Positions 1 to 10,836 of a stretch of 64,000 nt of DNA are shown here, piece by piece; the first letter of the stretch is position 1, and every line of letters starts with the position of its first letter. The position numbers were made by a program, and so were the translations under genes. The notes beneath the pieces were generated by a model. It ran no database searches. It was given only the letters and a program-made list of their open reading frames with translations, and was not told where the DNA came from. The DNA is from Archegozetes longisetosus (lineage: Eukaryota; Arthropoda; Arachnida; Sarcoptiformes; Trhypochthoniidae), in the NCBI GenBank assembly GCA_018873245.2, contig JAEMBT020000009.1, positions 11,691,112-11,755,111 on the forward strand. Direction: 5' to 3'.

Positions 1-886
1 CTTTCTTACGACATTGCCATTGAAAATGTCCTGTTTTCTTACAATAGTAACATTGAGGTTTATCTTTAGATCCTCTAGCCTCCTGAGTTCTATTTTTATC
101 AGGGCGGTAGTCCTTATTAAAACTCCCTTTATTTCTCACTGCCCCTTTAAATGCTTTAGTCATTTCATTTAAGGCAGCCAAAAGTTCAGAATTTGGGGGT
201 TCACTTGCTTTAGTCTTTAACTGATTACTATTTTCTGCTACTGATAATTGTGTCATAGCCGTAGTTAGCTCGGAATCACCACTTTCGGTAGATCCACTTA
301 ATCCACATTCAACTGAATTTGCCTTTGCAATTAAATCTTTAATTCCTTTAGGCCTTAACATTATTACCCTCTCTTTAATTGGCGGTAATAACCCTTGAAC
401 TACATAATCAACTATTTCTTCTTCAGGCATATGTTTATTATATTGTTTACACAATGCCTGCATCTCAAATATATAAATGACTGTTTTCTGAAATAGTCCC
501 TGTTTTTTTGTACGCAATTTATTTCTTAAATGTGTGGTATATTCTGTCGGGAGAAATCCATCTCTAAATATTTTGCAAAGCACACTCCATGAATTAACTG
601 CAGGAGTAGCTTCCTTAACATATAGTTTATAAAAGTCTTTTGCGACACCAGCCAAATAGGCAGGAAACTTCTTAAGTTTGGTAGACTCATCCCAGCCTTG
701 GGATTCGGCAATATCGCTAAAATCCTCTAACCATTTAACTATGTCTGAACCAGGCCCTGATCCGGTAAAAGGAGCTATTTTCATAGAAGAAGTCGACAAC
801 AAGTTACTAGCCAATTGTTGACTAAGGTCTTGTATATCGATAGATATGTCGTCTTTAGACATAACGAATGAATGTGACTTAGACAT
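1..886 (-). CDS. LTR-retrotransposon Gag, N-terminal part, runs off the left edge
   Basis: The frame starts at an ATG at 886 (minus strand) and stays open for about 295 codons to base 1. A retrotransposon-gag-like region follows the first 40 residues (motifs APFTGSGPGSDIVKWLEDF and KKFPAYLAGVAKDFY). Near the window edge there is a CCHC zinc knuckle, CYYCKKTGHFQWQC, with the C-x2-C-x4-H-x4-C spacing that binds nucleic acid in Gag nucleocapsids. Gag forms the particle that packages the element RNA. The segment before the knuckle is rich in N, S, K and E. The copy looks intact as far as it can be seen. An in-frame ATG lies eight codons further in, so the exact start is uncertain. Confidence 0.85.
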   Translation of the reverse strand, partial: MSKSHSFVMSKDDISIDIQDLSQQLASNLLSTSSMKIAPFTGSGPGSDIVKWLEDFSDIAESQGWDESTKLKKFPAYLAGVAKDFYKLYVKEATPAVNSWSVLCKIFRDGFLPTEYTTHLRNKLRTKKQGLFQKTVIYIFEMQALCKQYNKHMPEEEIVDYVVQGLLPPIKERVIMLRPKGIKDLIAKANSVECGLSGSTESGDSELTTAMTQLSVAENSNQLKTKASEPPNSELLAALNEMTKAFKGAVRNKGSFNKDYRPDKNRTQEARGSKDKPQCYYCKKTGHFQWQCRKK

Positions 887-1698
887 ACGCTTAACTCTTT
901 AGAAATGTAGTGTGTTGTAAGAAATAGGTCGCTGGGCGACAATTAAAGCCGATTCTCAGTTTCCAGGCTCACAGGTCCGGAGCTTTTGCCGTAGCAATGC
1001 TTTAACCCGAAGCGAGAGCTAGAAGTATGAGGTGATCAGCAAACTGTGCTTTCGCAAACCTTTTTGAGTGTTCACGCTTAAAACAAGAATGTGTTTGTGT
1101 CTGTGTTTTGTAAGGCGAGAGACTTATTGGGTACTCTCGACGAGAAGCGCTTTACTTATTCGAAGTATAGGTTGAAAATTAATATTGGAATGCTTAAAGT
1201 TATCAACAATTATCAAAATTATAGATATTTTCCTGACAAACTCGAACGCGCGAGAGCTTGGACTTAACAATATTTGATTATTTGAGTCTTTACAAAGACT
1301 AATTTGCTTTTATGGCTTATTATATAATATTAAAATTGAAATAAAAAGTTGTTTTGCAATCTTAGCTTTCGGTGAGGAAAACTCTTGATTCGATAACCAA
1401 TACGATTTCTTGCTCTCTTAACGTGAATCCAGTTACGTGTGTCTTAAATCTCGAAAACTTGTCTTCTTCTTCTTATATTGCCCAATTTCTTCAATTTTTT
1501 GCAAATCGAAGTTTTGCTATATCGTAAGTGAGTCGTTGAGCGTGAACCGTTACTTGTTTATTCGATCTCTCTGTTGAAATCCTACGGCCGCACTCATAGG
1601 CCTATAATCGCATAACTTGCATAAATGTCTCAATTTCACTTCAAAGAGATGCCACTTAATGTCAATTTTCGTTCACAATTATGAACAATTAGAGACGT

Positions 1699-1716
1699 AA
1701 CCACGCTCTGCTACCA
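1699..1716 (-). other. Primer-binding site resembling tRNA-iMet 3' end
   Basis: Two bases inside the LTR end, the minus strand reads TGGTAGCAGAGCGTGG. The first 11 bases, TGGTAGCAGAG, fit the complement of the CCA-tailed 3' end of eukaryotic initiator tRNA-Met as I recall it. The distance from the LTR is normal for a minus-strand primer site. Confidence 0.6.
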
Positions 1717-1718
1717 AT

Positions 1719-2180
1719 TGTGAGAGTGGATTTTTATATAGCGAAATAACAACTCTGACTTTAACAATTAACAATCTTTATTAAAATATAAATTGTATGA
1801 TAATACATAAAGATTTAAATGTATCGCACAGAGTCTAAGCTCTCTCGCACTCTCTTACTGACTCACTTAATTTCTACTCTATTACTCTCTCTTTTTATAC
1901 TCTTCTGGCTAATTAATAAAAGGATGTTTAAGAATATTTTCGAGTTATAATTCTGAGAAAAGTTATTCCTAAAAAGGGATGTTCAAGCATTCCAGTATTA
2001 GATTCCCATAACAATTAATTTCCTATTGTAATTAAATTAGAATAAGAATTTGCTTTTACAATTAGAGCGAACTAAACAAAACCTTTTATAGTCATAACGA
2101 AATAAGAGTTAAACTTTCATTCTCATAACAAATAGAAAGTTTACAAAACAAATTAAAATACTTTTTGTTTTAATATAACA
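1719..2180 (-). repeat. 5' LTR of the left-edge retrotransposon (462 bp)
   Basis: The LTR is about 98% identical by eye to the reverse complement of 3143-3605. In element orientation it carries a TATA-like box (GTATAAAAAG) about 280 bp in, followed about 120 bp later by an AATAAA signal, so it has promoter and polyadenylation parts. It ends in TG and CA. Confidence 0.9.
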
Positions 2181-3142
2181 ATATCGATATGAAATGAATA
2201 TATATAATGATTGGGGGACTTCTCAGCTTCAAATTTATTGCTTCGAAATTTTTGTCAACGGGTCCAAAACTAGAATATTATTTGAATAATTATTGCTAAA
2301 TTTTTAGTTTTCTCTTAATTTTCTGAAAATTTTGAGAATTATACAATACTATCTGCAAAATATATAGGAATAATTGAATATTTCAACTGTTAAAATATAG
2401 AAACATAAAAATTTCAAGGAATCGAAAATATATTTAATATCTACATGAAATATACTTTCTAAATATTATTGAGAATGACGATCAGTAAAAGTGGAGAGAA
2501 AGGGAACAACTTACTCTTTCACAATTAACCATATATTCTGACTCACAATGATACATACACAACAGATATACTATTAAAAATGAGCTAGGTCAATTTTTCA
2601 AAAATTTCAAAAGTTGCTCCGATTTCGACAAACTTTTTTTTTGTTTGAAATCTTATGAAAAAAAAGTCAAAATATGATATTTTCAAATTTTTATACCGTC
2701 AAATTATTCGAGAAAATCAGTAAAATCATTAAAGTTCTCACTTTTTTTCGTGATTTTATGCTAAGGAGTTGAGATATTTTGATTATTTTTGATTCATAAG
2801 TTAGAGAATTGGATGTACTCCAATGATCTGCCAATAACTCATTTTCGCCAAAATTTGACGATAGGACTGAATAATTCTCAGCCGACGATATGTTTACTTC
2901 AAATTATGCTTCAATTTTTGTATACTTTGGTCTTTTTTATCTATAACAATAATTGTTCTATATTTCTATAATTAAATATTTGTTTAAAACTTTTAAACCT
3001 TTTCGTTTTCTCATTTCCTCGACTTCATTCAATACCTGTGGATAATTGCTTGCTTGTAGTTCTCTATCTTGTAACTATAGAAGATGATGTTATCTTTATA
3101 CTGATTTCATTTGAACTTTCATTGACTCAATTCAAATGCTTT
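2181..3142. other. AT-rich spacer between the two LTRs, no gene seen
   Basis: No reading frame of note on either strand. The last part (about 3000-3142) is similar to 4545-4690 (shared words CTCGACTT, AGATGATGTT, TTTATACT in the same order). A solo LTR therefore seems to have landed in one copy of an older duplicated segment. Confidence 0.4.
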
Positions 3143-3605
3143 TGTTATATTAAAACAAAAAGTATTTTAATTTGTTTTGTAAACTTTCTATTTGTTATGA
3201 GAATGAAAGTTTAACTCTCATTTCGTTATGACTATAAAAGGTTTTGTTTAGTTCGCTCTAATTGTAAAAGCAAATTCTTATTCTAATTTAATTACAATAG
3301 GAAATTAATTGTTATGGGAATCTAATACTGGAATGCTTGAACATCCCTTTTTAGGAATAACTTTTCTCAAAATTATAACTCGAAAATATTCTTAAACATC
3401 CTTTCATTAATTAGTCAGAAGAGTATAAAAAGAAAGAGTAATAGAGTAGAAATTAAGTGAGTTAGTAAGAGAGTGCGAGAGAGCTTAGACTCTGTGCGAT
3501 ACATTTAAATCTTTATGTATTATCATTCAAATTTATATTTTAATAAAGATTGTTAATTATTAAAGTCAGAGTTGTTATTTCGCTATATAAAAATCCACTC
3601 TCACA
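3143..3605 (+). mobile_element. Solo LTR of the same retrotransposon family (463 bp)
   Basis: This is a complete LTR from TGTTATATTA to CACTCTCACA with no internal region beside it, flanked by the direct repeat CTTT at 3139-3142 and 3606-3609. A solo LTR with matching flanks is the usual product of recombination between the two LTRs of one full insertion. It lies in inverted orientation to the LTR at 1719-2180, about 960 bp away, with fewer than ten differences. Confidence 0.9.
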
Positions 3606-5204
3606 CTTTAATTAGCCCTAGGAATATCAAGATCCTACTCCTAGTCTTTCTTTAAAGCTAAGAGGCAGTATTTCATTATATAAGGGAGTTTTGCTATTCA
3701 TAAGCAGGAAATTTGACTCATTTCTTGGAACAAAGTAGATTTATGATTGTTGCCATTTGAACATATTCGATTAAAGTGAAATCGAATTGGAAGTTAATTT
3801 TTCGTGCAATACTTTCAATATCTGTTGAAATTACAGTTATCATTGATATGTAACTCGAGTCTATCAGCTTTTTCTCAATCATTGCTAAGTATTTCCTTCA
3901 GTAGACGTAACTAGTTCCTAACTATAAATAAATTCAAATGCCTTAATAAATTTGACTCAATCAACAATTCTAACTACATCATATAAAAGAATTAATATTT
4001 AAGCCTAGTAATTCTATTAGAATTAGTAGAATAATCCAATCCAGTTTAAATCATTTGTTATTATAAACTTTTTAAGTAATTTAGTCGAACATAAAAGTTG
4101 CCTTTGTTAGACTTAACTAGATTCAAGTAAGTTTAAAAGTAGTTTATATAATATTCTATTTTAATGTAATTCCTGCACTAAAATTCGAGTTTTCTATCTT
4201 AATCAGCCTATACTTAAATTCTCTTAGTATGCGATGAAATTACCCTTATCTTGTCTAAAGTTTAGAATATTCATTAATGTCAGACTTCAATAGAAAGCCT
4301 TTAGGTGTTGTAATGTTCAGCATTATTAAAAAGCACATTAAATTCAAGACCGAGAAGTGCCCACTTATCGCGAACTACTAAATTGATTAATATTAGTTAA
4401 ATTATATTATTATTAACAAATGCACTAAAATTGATCTTTCTCTGTAAACAAAAGTGAACCCAAAAACTACTGAGTATATGTTAAATTGAGACATCATATT
4501 TAATAGACTATGTAAAACTATCTGATATCATGTCTAATTTTGCATTTTTTCTGCTTCTCTCGACTTGATGCAACATTTGCTAATATTTGCCAACCATTTA
4601 AGTTTATAAAGCCAAGTTCTCTGCCTTGTATTTATAAAGATGATGTTCTATTTATACTAGTCTTGTTAGAACCTGTATTATTCAATTAAAATATTTAAAT
4701 TATTTTCAGTAACATCAAAATTTTCAAAAGTCCTTATTTCTAATAGATTATAATTCTTACTACTAATAGCTTTTAATAATACTGAGATTTAAAGGTAAAC
4801 TAGTTGTAGAAAAATTCAGTTATTTTTTAAATGTTTTAATTAGTTTATTAAATCGAAAGCATTTTTGCTTCTACAACTAATATTTGATTTTGTTCGATTC
4901 ACTATAGTCTTAAGTAAGCTAGAAAATGATTTATGTAGTACTTGATGATACAGCGTGCGATGAAAGTATTACCCGCGACAAAACTCTAACAAATTTATTA
5001 TCACAAATTAGACAAAAAATAGACCAATATTAAAAACTCAGCTATAGATTATTACATAAGGTTTAATTTTCTACATACAACCCTGCCCTCTAAGCTTCGA
5101 ACTGATTCAGCTTATTCTTCAATTGAAATAACAAGTTTAAAATAGGTACGGTATTTTAAACAAATGTAGTAAATTTAATGTATGTCAATTATTAAGATTA
5201 TCTA
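3606..5204. other. Intergenic region upstream of the ankyrin gene
   Basis: AT-rich, no coding frame recognised. It includes 4545-4690, a diverged second copy of the segment at 3000-3142. Promoter elements for the downstream gene are presumably here but none is distinctive. Confidence 0.35.
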
Positions 5205-8200
5205 ATGCAAACAACGATGACTGAAATATCTGCAATTAACACACTGAAAGGAGCAATAACAGTTAATACATCAACTCAGGCTAACATACGAATTAAGAAT
5301 TTAAAGAAAGAGATATTCAGAGCTATCAATAATATTCAAACGCTTAGAGACCATATTGAAAAGGCAAAGGAGATGGAAGAAATAAATGATATTATTAATA
5401 TGAAAGATGAAAATCAGAATACACTTCTACACTTGGCAGTAATGAATGGTGATAAGAAAATAGTTGAGGCTCTACTAAACAATGGAGCTGATGTAAATAT
5501 TGCTGACAGAAACGGTCTAACACCACTTGGTTTAATTATTGCAAAAAGACACTTGAATATAGTAAAACAAATAAGAGAGGAAAAATCTGATGTTAATGTT
5601 ACTGACATAAATAGTAGTTGGACATCTTTCCATTTGGGTGCTGAGATTAGCAAACCTATCATAGTGAGACTTCTCAATCAAGGTACTGAAATTAATGCTC
5701 CAAGGACGAATGATGTGACATCTCTACACTTTACTACTAGTTATAATGAGAAACTAGATTTGGTGAGGCTTCTTCTCGATAGGGGTGCGGATATTAATGC
5801 TAAAGAAAAAGATGATTGGACACCTCTACACTTAGCTGCTCGCTATGAGAAACCAAATTTAGTGAAACTTCTTCTCGATAGGGGTGCGGATATTAATGCT
5901 AAAGAAAAAGATGATTGGACACCTCTACACGTGGCTGTTCGCTATAATGAGAAACTCGATATAATGAGAATTCTTCTCGACAGAGGTGCGGATATTAATG
6001 CTAAAGATAAGGATGGTTGGACACTTCTACACTTAGCTGCTCGCTATAATGAGAAACTCGATTTAGTGAGAATTCTTATCGATGGAGGTGCGGATATTAA
6101 TGCTAAAGGAAAGGATGAGTGGACACCTCTACAATTGGCTGTTAAAAATGGAAAAAGTGATTTAGTGAGACTTCTTCTCAATAGAGGGGCCGACATATAT
6201 ATTAAAACCCATTCAGGTCTACTTTCGTTAGATTTGTCAGACAATCCAGAAATTGTAATGCTTATTTTGAATGAATTAGCTTTGTTGAACAATCATACGC
6301 ATTTACATGCTGCCGCCAGATACGGTTCATTTAAAACTGTTAGCATTTTTATGCATGAAAATATCAGTATAAAAGATAAAGATGGTAATACTCCTCTACA
6401 CTGGGCCGCTAAAGATGGTAAATCTGATGTGATAAGACTACTTATCAATAAAGGTGCTGTCATCGATGCAAAAAATAATCTTGACCGTTTGCCTTTACAC
6501 TTGGCTGCTGAACGAGGTCGATTGAATGTGGTCGCACTACTTCTAGATAAGGGTTCTGACATTAATGCTATGGATAAGAATAATTGGACACCTCTACACT
6601 CCGCTGTTGAAATCGGTAATTTGAAAGTAGTTCAATTACTCATTGATCGGGGCGCTGAACTTAATGCTGTAACAAGTTTTGGTAAAAAGCCATTGGATAT
6701 TGCTCAGGATAAGAGTCATATAAAACTTGCTGAAATTCTAATCAATGAAGAATTGCTTGATTCTGTGAAAAACGAAGATATTAATAAAATTGGAGACATC
6801 ATTTCTATATGTGCTGATATCAATTTTAGAGGAAAATATGATTGGTCACCTTTACATATTGCTACTAAACAAGGTAAACTTAATGTGATTGAATTTCTAC
6901 TAAATCGTGGTGCTAATATTGAGGCTAAAACTAAATTTGGATGGACACCTTTGCACATGGCTTTAGCAAAAGGTCAATTAAATGTGACCGAATTTCTTAT
7001 AATTAAAGGTGCAGATATTAACGCTCAAACTGATAATGATTGGACACCTTTACATTTTGCCGTTCATAATAACAACTTCAATGAGGTTAAGCTACTTGTC
7101 GATAAGGGAGCTAACGTTAACTTTAAGAAGAAAGATGGTTGGACACCTTTGCATTGGACTGCTTACAGTGGTGATTTCGGTTTAGCCAAACTACTTGTAA
7201 ATAAAAGTGCTAACGTTGAGACTAAAGATAATTTTGGTGCAACTCCCTATACTATGCTGCTAAAGAAGGTAAATTGGATGTTGTTCAGTTGCTTGTAAAA
7301 CAAAGAGCTGATGTAAATGTTGTGCAAAGGAACGGTAGGACACCTTTACACTGGGCAGCTTACAATGGTCATTTAGATGTGGTTAAATTTCTAATAAAAA
7401 TAAATGCTGATATTACTGTTGCTGATGAGAATGGCAAAATACCAAAAGACTTTGCTGCTCAAGCTGATAGTAGTTCTGAAGTAGTAAAATTTTTAGAGCA
7501 AGTGCAAGTAGATTATCTCAGAACATCTATAGTTAGCAGCAAATCTGTCAACACGAATCAGACTACTACAATCAAAGTACCTGTAACGGCTTCTAGCGCA
7601 ACTAGTTCACCTATGACTACAATTTCAAATCTTGAACGCTTAACGAGTGAGCTATTAAGTAGTGTAAAAGAAAATGATATCCAGAAGGCCAGAGACTGTA
7701 TTGAGAAGTTAAAAGAATTGGAAGATATAACTGATGTTGTTAATAGAATGCATCTTCTCCACATAGCTGTTGCAAGAGCTTATACGGAAATAATTAGAAT
7801 TTTATTAGAAAATGGAGCTTGTATTAATGCTGAAACGGGAAATGGTTGGATACCATTACACTTTGCTGCTTACGATGGAAACTTGAATGTGATCAGTCTT
7901 CTTATAGATAAAGGTGCAGATCTCAATGCAAAGGCTAAGGATGGAAGTATGCCATTACACTTGGTTGCAAATAATGGTAAATTGAGTGTAGTTAAGCTAC
8001 TTGTCGCTAGAGGCGTTAAGGTTAACACTAAAGATAATTTTGGTTCAACTCCTCTCTATTATGCCGCTAAGGAAGGCAAATTAGATGTTGTTGAATTTCT
8101 TTTTGAGAACGGAGCTGATTTGAATACTAAGCAAATGGAAGGTAGGACACCTTTGCACTGGGCAGCCCACAATGGGCATTTGAATGTGATCAAATTTCTC

Positions 8201-9646
8201 ATAGAAAAACATGCTGATATTAATGATAGTGACAAGAATGATTGGACACCTTTGCACTTTGCTGCTCAAAGAGGAGGCTTGGATATAGCTAAACTTTTTT
8301 TAGATAAAGGTGCTGTTGTTAATGCGAAAAACAAGTATGGTCTGATACCCCTAGCATTGACAGATAACTCAGACTTAATAAAGCTTCTTGTTAACAAATT
8401 ATCTACATTAGACAATGTAACACCCTTACATGCTGCCATCAAATACGGAACATTAAAGGCAGTAGAACTTTTCATCAACACTAATATTAATGCCAAGGAG
8501 AAGTATGGCTCAACACCTCTGCACTTTGCTGCTGAAAGAGATAGCTTAGATGTGGTCAGACTTCTTATAAATAAAGGTGCCAGAGTTAAATCAAGAAATA
8601 AGAATGGTCTGACACCTTTAGGATTGACGAATAATTTGGAGATAATGAATCTGATTGTTAATGAATTAGCTTCATCGGATAATGTAACAACTTTACATGC
8701 TGCCATCAAATACGGAACATTAAAGGCAGTAGAATATTTTATAGACAAGGATATCAACTCTAAGGATAAGTACGGTGCAACACCTCTGCACTTTGCTGCT
8801 GAAAGAGGTGACTTGGATGTAGTTAGATTCCTCATAGATAAAGGTGCTGATATTAATATCAAACAAAAGTATGGTGATACACCTTTACATTTAGCTTCAC
8901 AGAATGGCAATCTTGACGCAGTAGAGCTTCTTCTATATAGAGGTGCAAACATTCATGTTAAAGGAAATCAAGATTGGACGCCTTTGCACTATGCTGTTCT
9001 CAATGATCATTTAGATGTAATCAAACTACTAATGGAAAAGGGAGCTGACATTAACGCTGAAGCATATGGTGGTAAAAAGCCATTGGATATTGCCAGGGAA
9101 TATAATTACAAGGATGCAATAGTATTTTTAAAGCAACAGGAAAGAATCAGTACTTCTACTATTGCTATTACTATGCCAATTCATAGCCGTCGTGATATTG
9201 AGATGGTATCAAGTAGTACATCAAAGACACATTCTTTCATAAACGATTTGATTGGTTGGGCAATTAGTAGATTGTTTAGTCAAAGTATTCCTCCTCTACC
9301 TTATATTCAAAAACGAGATATTTATGAAATTTCATCAGACCTTCCACAAATTCATATTAATGGTACAATATTACTTCTAGATGTATTCATTAGAAAAATC
9401 ACAAGTCAAAAGTACATACTGGCTCGATCTGTGTCCTTATTAGAAGTTCAAGTCACTGCATTAAGGGTTATAGAAGAGTTTGAAAAGCTATTGAATTCTA
9501 TTAGTAACATACCAGCAGATGAACTGATTGATTTTACAGAAGCACAATTAAATGTATTTAAAGCTATTATGAGAGGCAATCGTAATAAAATACCAGATAT
9601 ATTACTTTCGTATGTAAAAAAAGTTTCAACAGTGTTTGAACTATAA
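5205..9646 (+). pseudogene. Latrotoxin-family ankyrin-repeat gene, apparently broken about once
   Basis: A 4.4-kb intronless gene encoding roughly 35 ankyrin-type repeats of about 33 residues (signature WTPLHLAA...LL..GADIN). Parts in order: a leader of about 65 residues with a short helical segment; a first ankyrin block; a Ser/Thr-rich linker at about 7500-7640; a second copy of the helical leader; a second ankyrin block to about 9140; and a non-ankyrin C-terminal domain at about 9230-9620. That last domain contains INDLIGWAIS, NGTILLLDVFIRK and TSQKYI. As I recall, this matches the latrotoxin C-terminal domain of widow-spider latrotoxins and of ankyrin proteins in Wolbachia, phage WO and Rickettsiella-like bacteria. 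The long N-terminal domain of true latrotoxins is absent, so a venom role is not implied. The gene reads almost entirely open with about one break; relatively young. Whether a product is made is unknown. Confidence 0.75.
9230..9646 (+). other. Latrotoxin C-terminal-type domain
   Basis: After the last ankyrin unit the protein changes to an amphipathic segment with SFINDLIGWAISRLFSQS, then a hydrophobic core with ILLLDVFIRKITSQKY, then helices that include ALRVIEEFEKLLNSI. In the known family this domain follows the ankyrin stack directly; in widow spiders it is removed by proteolysis during toxin maturation. The assignment rests on recalled sequence motifs, not a search. Confidence 0.65.
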
Positions 9647-10245
9647 CAAACTAAAAGGCTCTGAACTACATTCCGATTAATCGCCCTTATTTAGCATAAC
9701 AATCCTACACATAATGAATCAAGAGATCAAACTAATCATTTTACACCTTTACCAAAAAGTGCTTGGGAAACAGATGATACATATTAAATCTATTAATGAA
9801 GCATCGATATAAATAATTCGCCTAACTTACTAAATAATAATAAAGCTTACTTTTAAATAATTGTATAGAATATATCCATAAAATTTAATACATTTTAATG
9901 TTATAACAGAACCTTTTATAATTTAAATGAGTAACTATAGCAAAATTCTTAGCAGAAGCTTTTTTTATAAATAACCTAATAAATAATATCAAATGATATG
10001 AAAGTTTTATTCAGATTAACAGAAATAAATTAAGATTTGGATGCGAGAACTGGCTATCTGACAATTCGCTTGCAGTCCAATATAATACAGGAAAAATCAA
10101 AATAGAGACTAACCTCAAGAGACTTAGACTTTTAGGTATCATTGTAAGTGCGAATAGAATTAACTCTGTACATGCTGCGAATGGACGATTGAAAATAAAA
10201 AATGAAATGAACCACATAAAACAAAATAATGGAGAGAATAGAATT
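9647..10245. other. AT-rich 3' flank of the ankyrin gene
   Basis: No gene seen. AATAAA-type signals occur around 9836-9845 and could end the upstream transcript. Confidence 0.3.
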
Positions 10246-10836
10246 GGTAACACGATATAATATCGCCGACAAAATATCGCGCGATAAAAACTCGAGCGAC
10301 AAAATATCGAATTAGTGTTTTTGAATAGCTTGTAATGTCACTTGTAATGTTTGCTTGGAATTGCTAATAACATTTCGTTTTAAAATTTTAATCAGTTAGT
10401 TTTTATTTAGTATGTTTTATAGTTTTTATTACGTTTAAATCATTCATTTTCAACATGTGTTTTATAACATGTAATTATTTATTTTTCATATAATTTTCTG
10501 TTCTTATCGATTATCTATCGTTTTTGATTATTTTTTATTAAAGAAGTTCCTTTTTTATCAGAACATCCGTTTTAAATGCCTCTGATGCCAATTGTGCACA
10601 ACTATAGTATAATTCATATTTTTACAGAAGTTCATACTTTTAATTTATAATTTTTTACGATTTAAAGGTATTTTGTCTGACGATATTTTTTATACGCGAT
10701 ATTATGTCGAGCGATATTTTTTACACGCAATATTATGTCGAGCGATATTACGTCGCGCGATATTTTTGAGAAGCGACATTTTGTCGGCGATATTATGTCG
10801 CGCGATATTATTGCGGCGATATTATATCGTGCAATC
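10246..10836. mobile_element. Mutator-like non-autonomous DNA element (591 bp)
   Basis: Inverted ends share CACGATATAATATCGCCG (10251-10268 and, inverted, 10814-10831). The subterminal zones are arrays of TGTCG/CGATATT words (right side 10673-10830, left side 10251-10312). A 9-bp direct repeat AATAGAATT sits exactly at 10237-10245 and 10837-10845, as expected for a Mutator-superfamily target duplication. The interior has no transposase. The outermost five bases of the two ends match poorly, so the termini are not certain. Confidence 0.6.

Larger units (their letters stand above)
1..2180 (-). mobile_element. Ty3/gypsy-like LTR retrotransposon, 5' portion
   Basis: Reading the minus strand, the order is LTR (2180 to 1719), a primer-binding site directly after it, a leader of about 0.8 kb, then a gag frame open to the left window edge. 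Pol and the 3' LTR would lie outside the window. The LTR ends are TGTTATATTA...CACTCTCACA, the usual TG..CA form. The visible part looks whole. The family is inferred from the gag type (one zinc knuckle, W-rich N-terminal half) and from the 4-bp target duplication beside the related solo LTR at 3143-3605. High identity to that solo LTR suggests the family was recently active. Ty3 rather than Copia is a judgement, since the integrase/RT order is not visible. Confidence 0.85.

Noticed and set aside
8266-8952. Minus-strand open frame of about 228 codons opposite the ankyrin gene
   Set aside because: Mirror of the ankyrin repeat periodicity; other minus-strand frames at 5414-6958 have the same cause.
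5205-9646. Bacterial contamination as the source of the ankyrin gene
   Set aside because: It sits in continuous AT-rich sequence between arthropod-type LTR and DNA transposons, with no bacterial neighbours, though only reads across both borders would settle it.
5205-9646. A functional venom latrotoxin
   Set aside because: The long N-terminal latrotoxin domain is missing and no signal peptide is seen; only the ankyrin stack and the C-terminal domain are shared.
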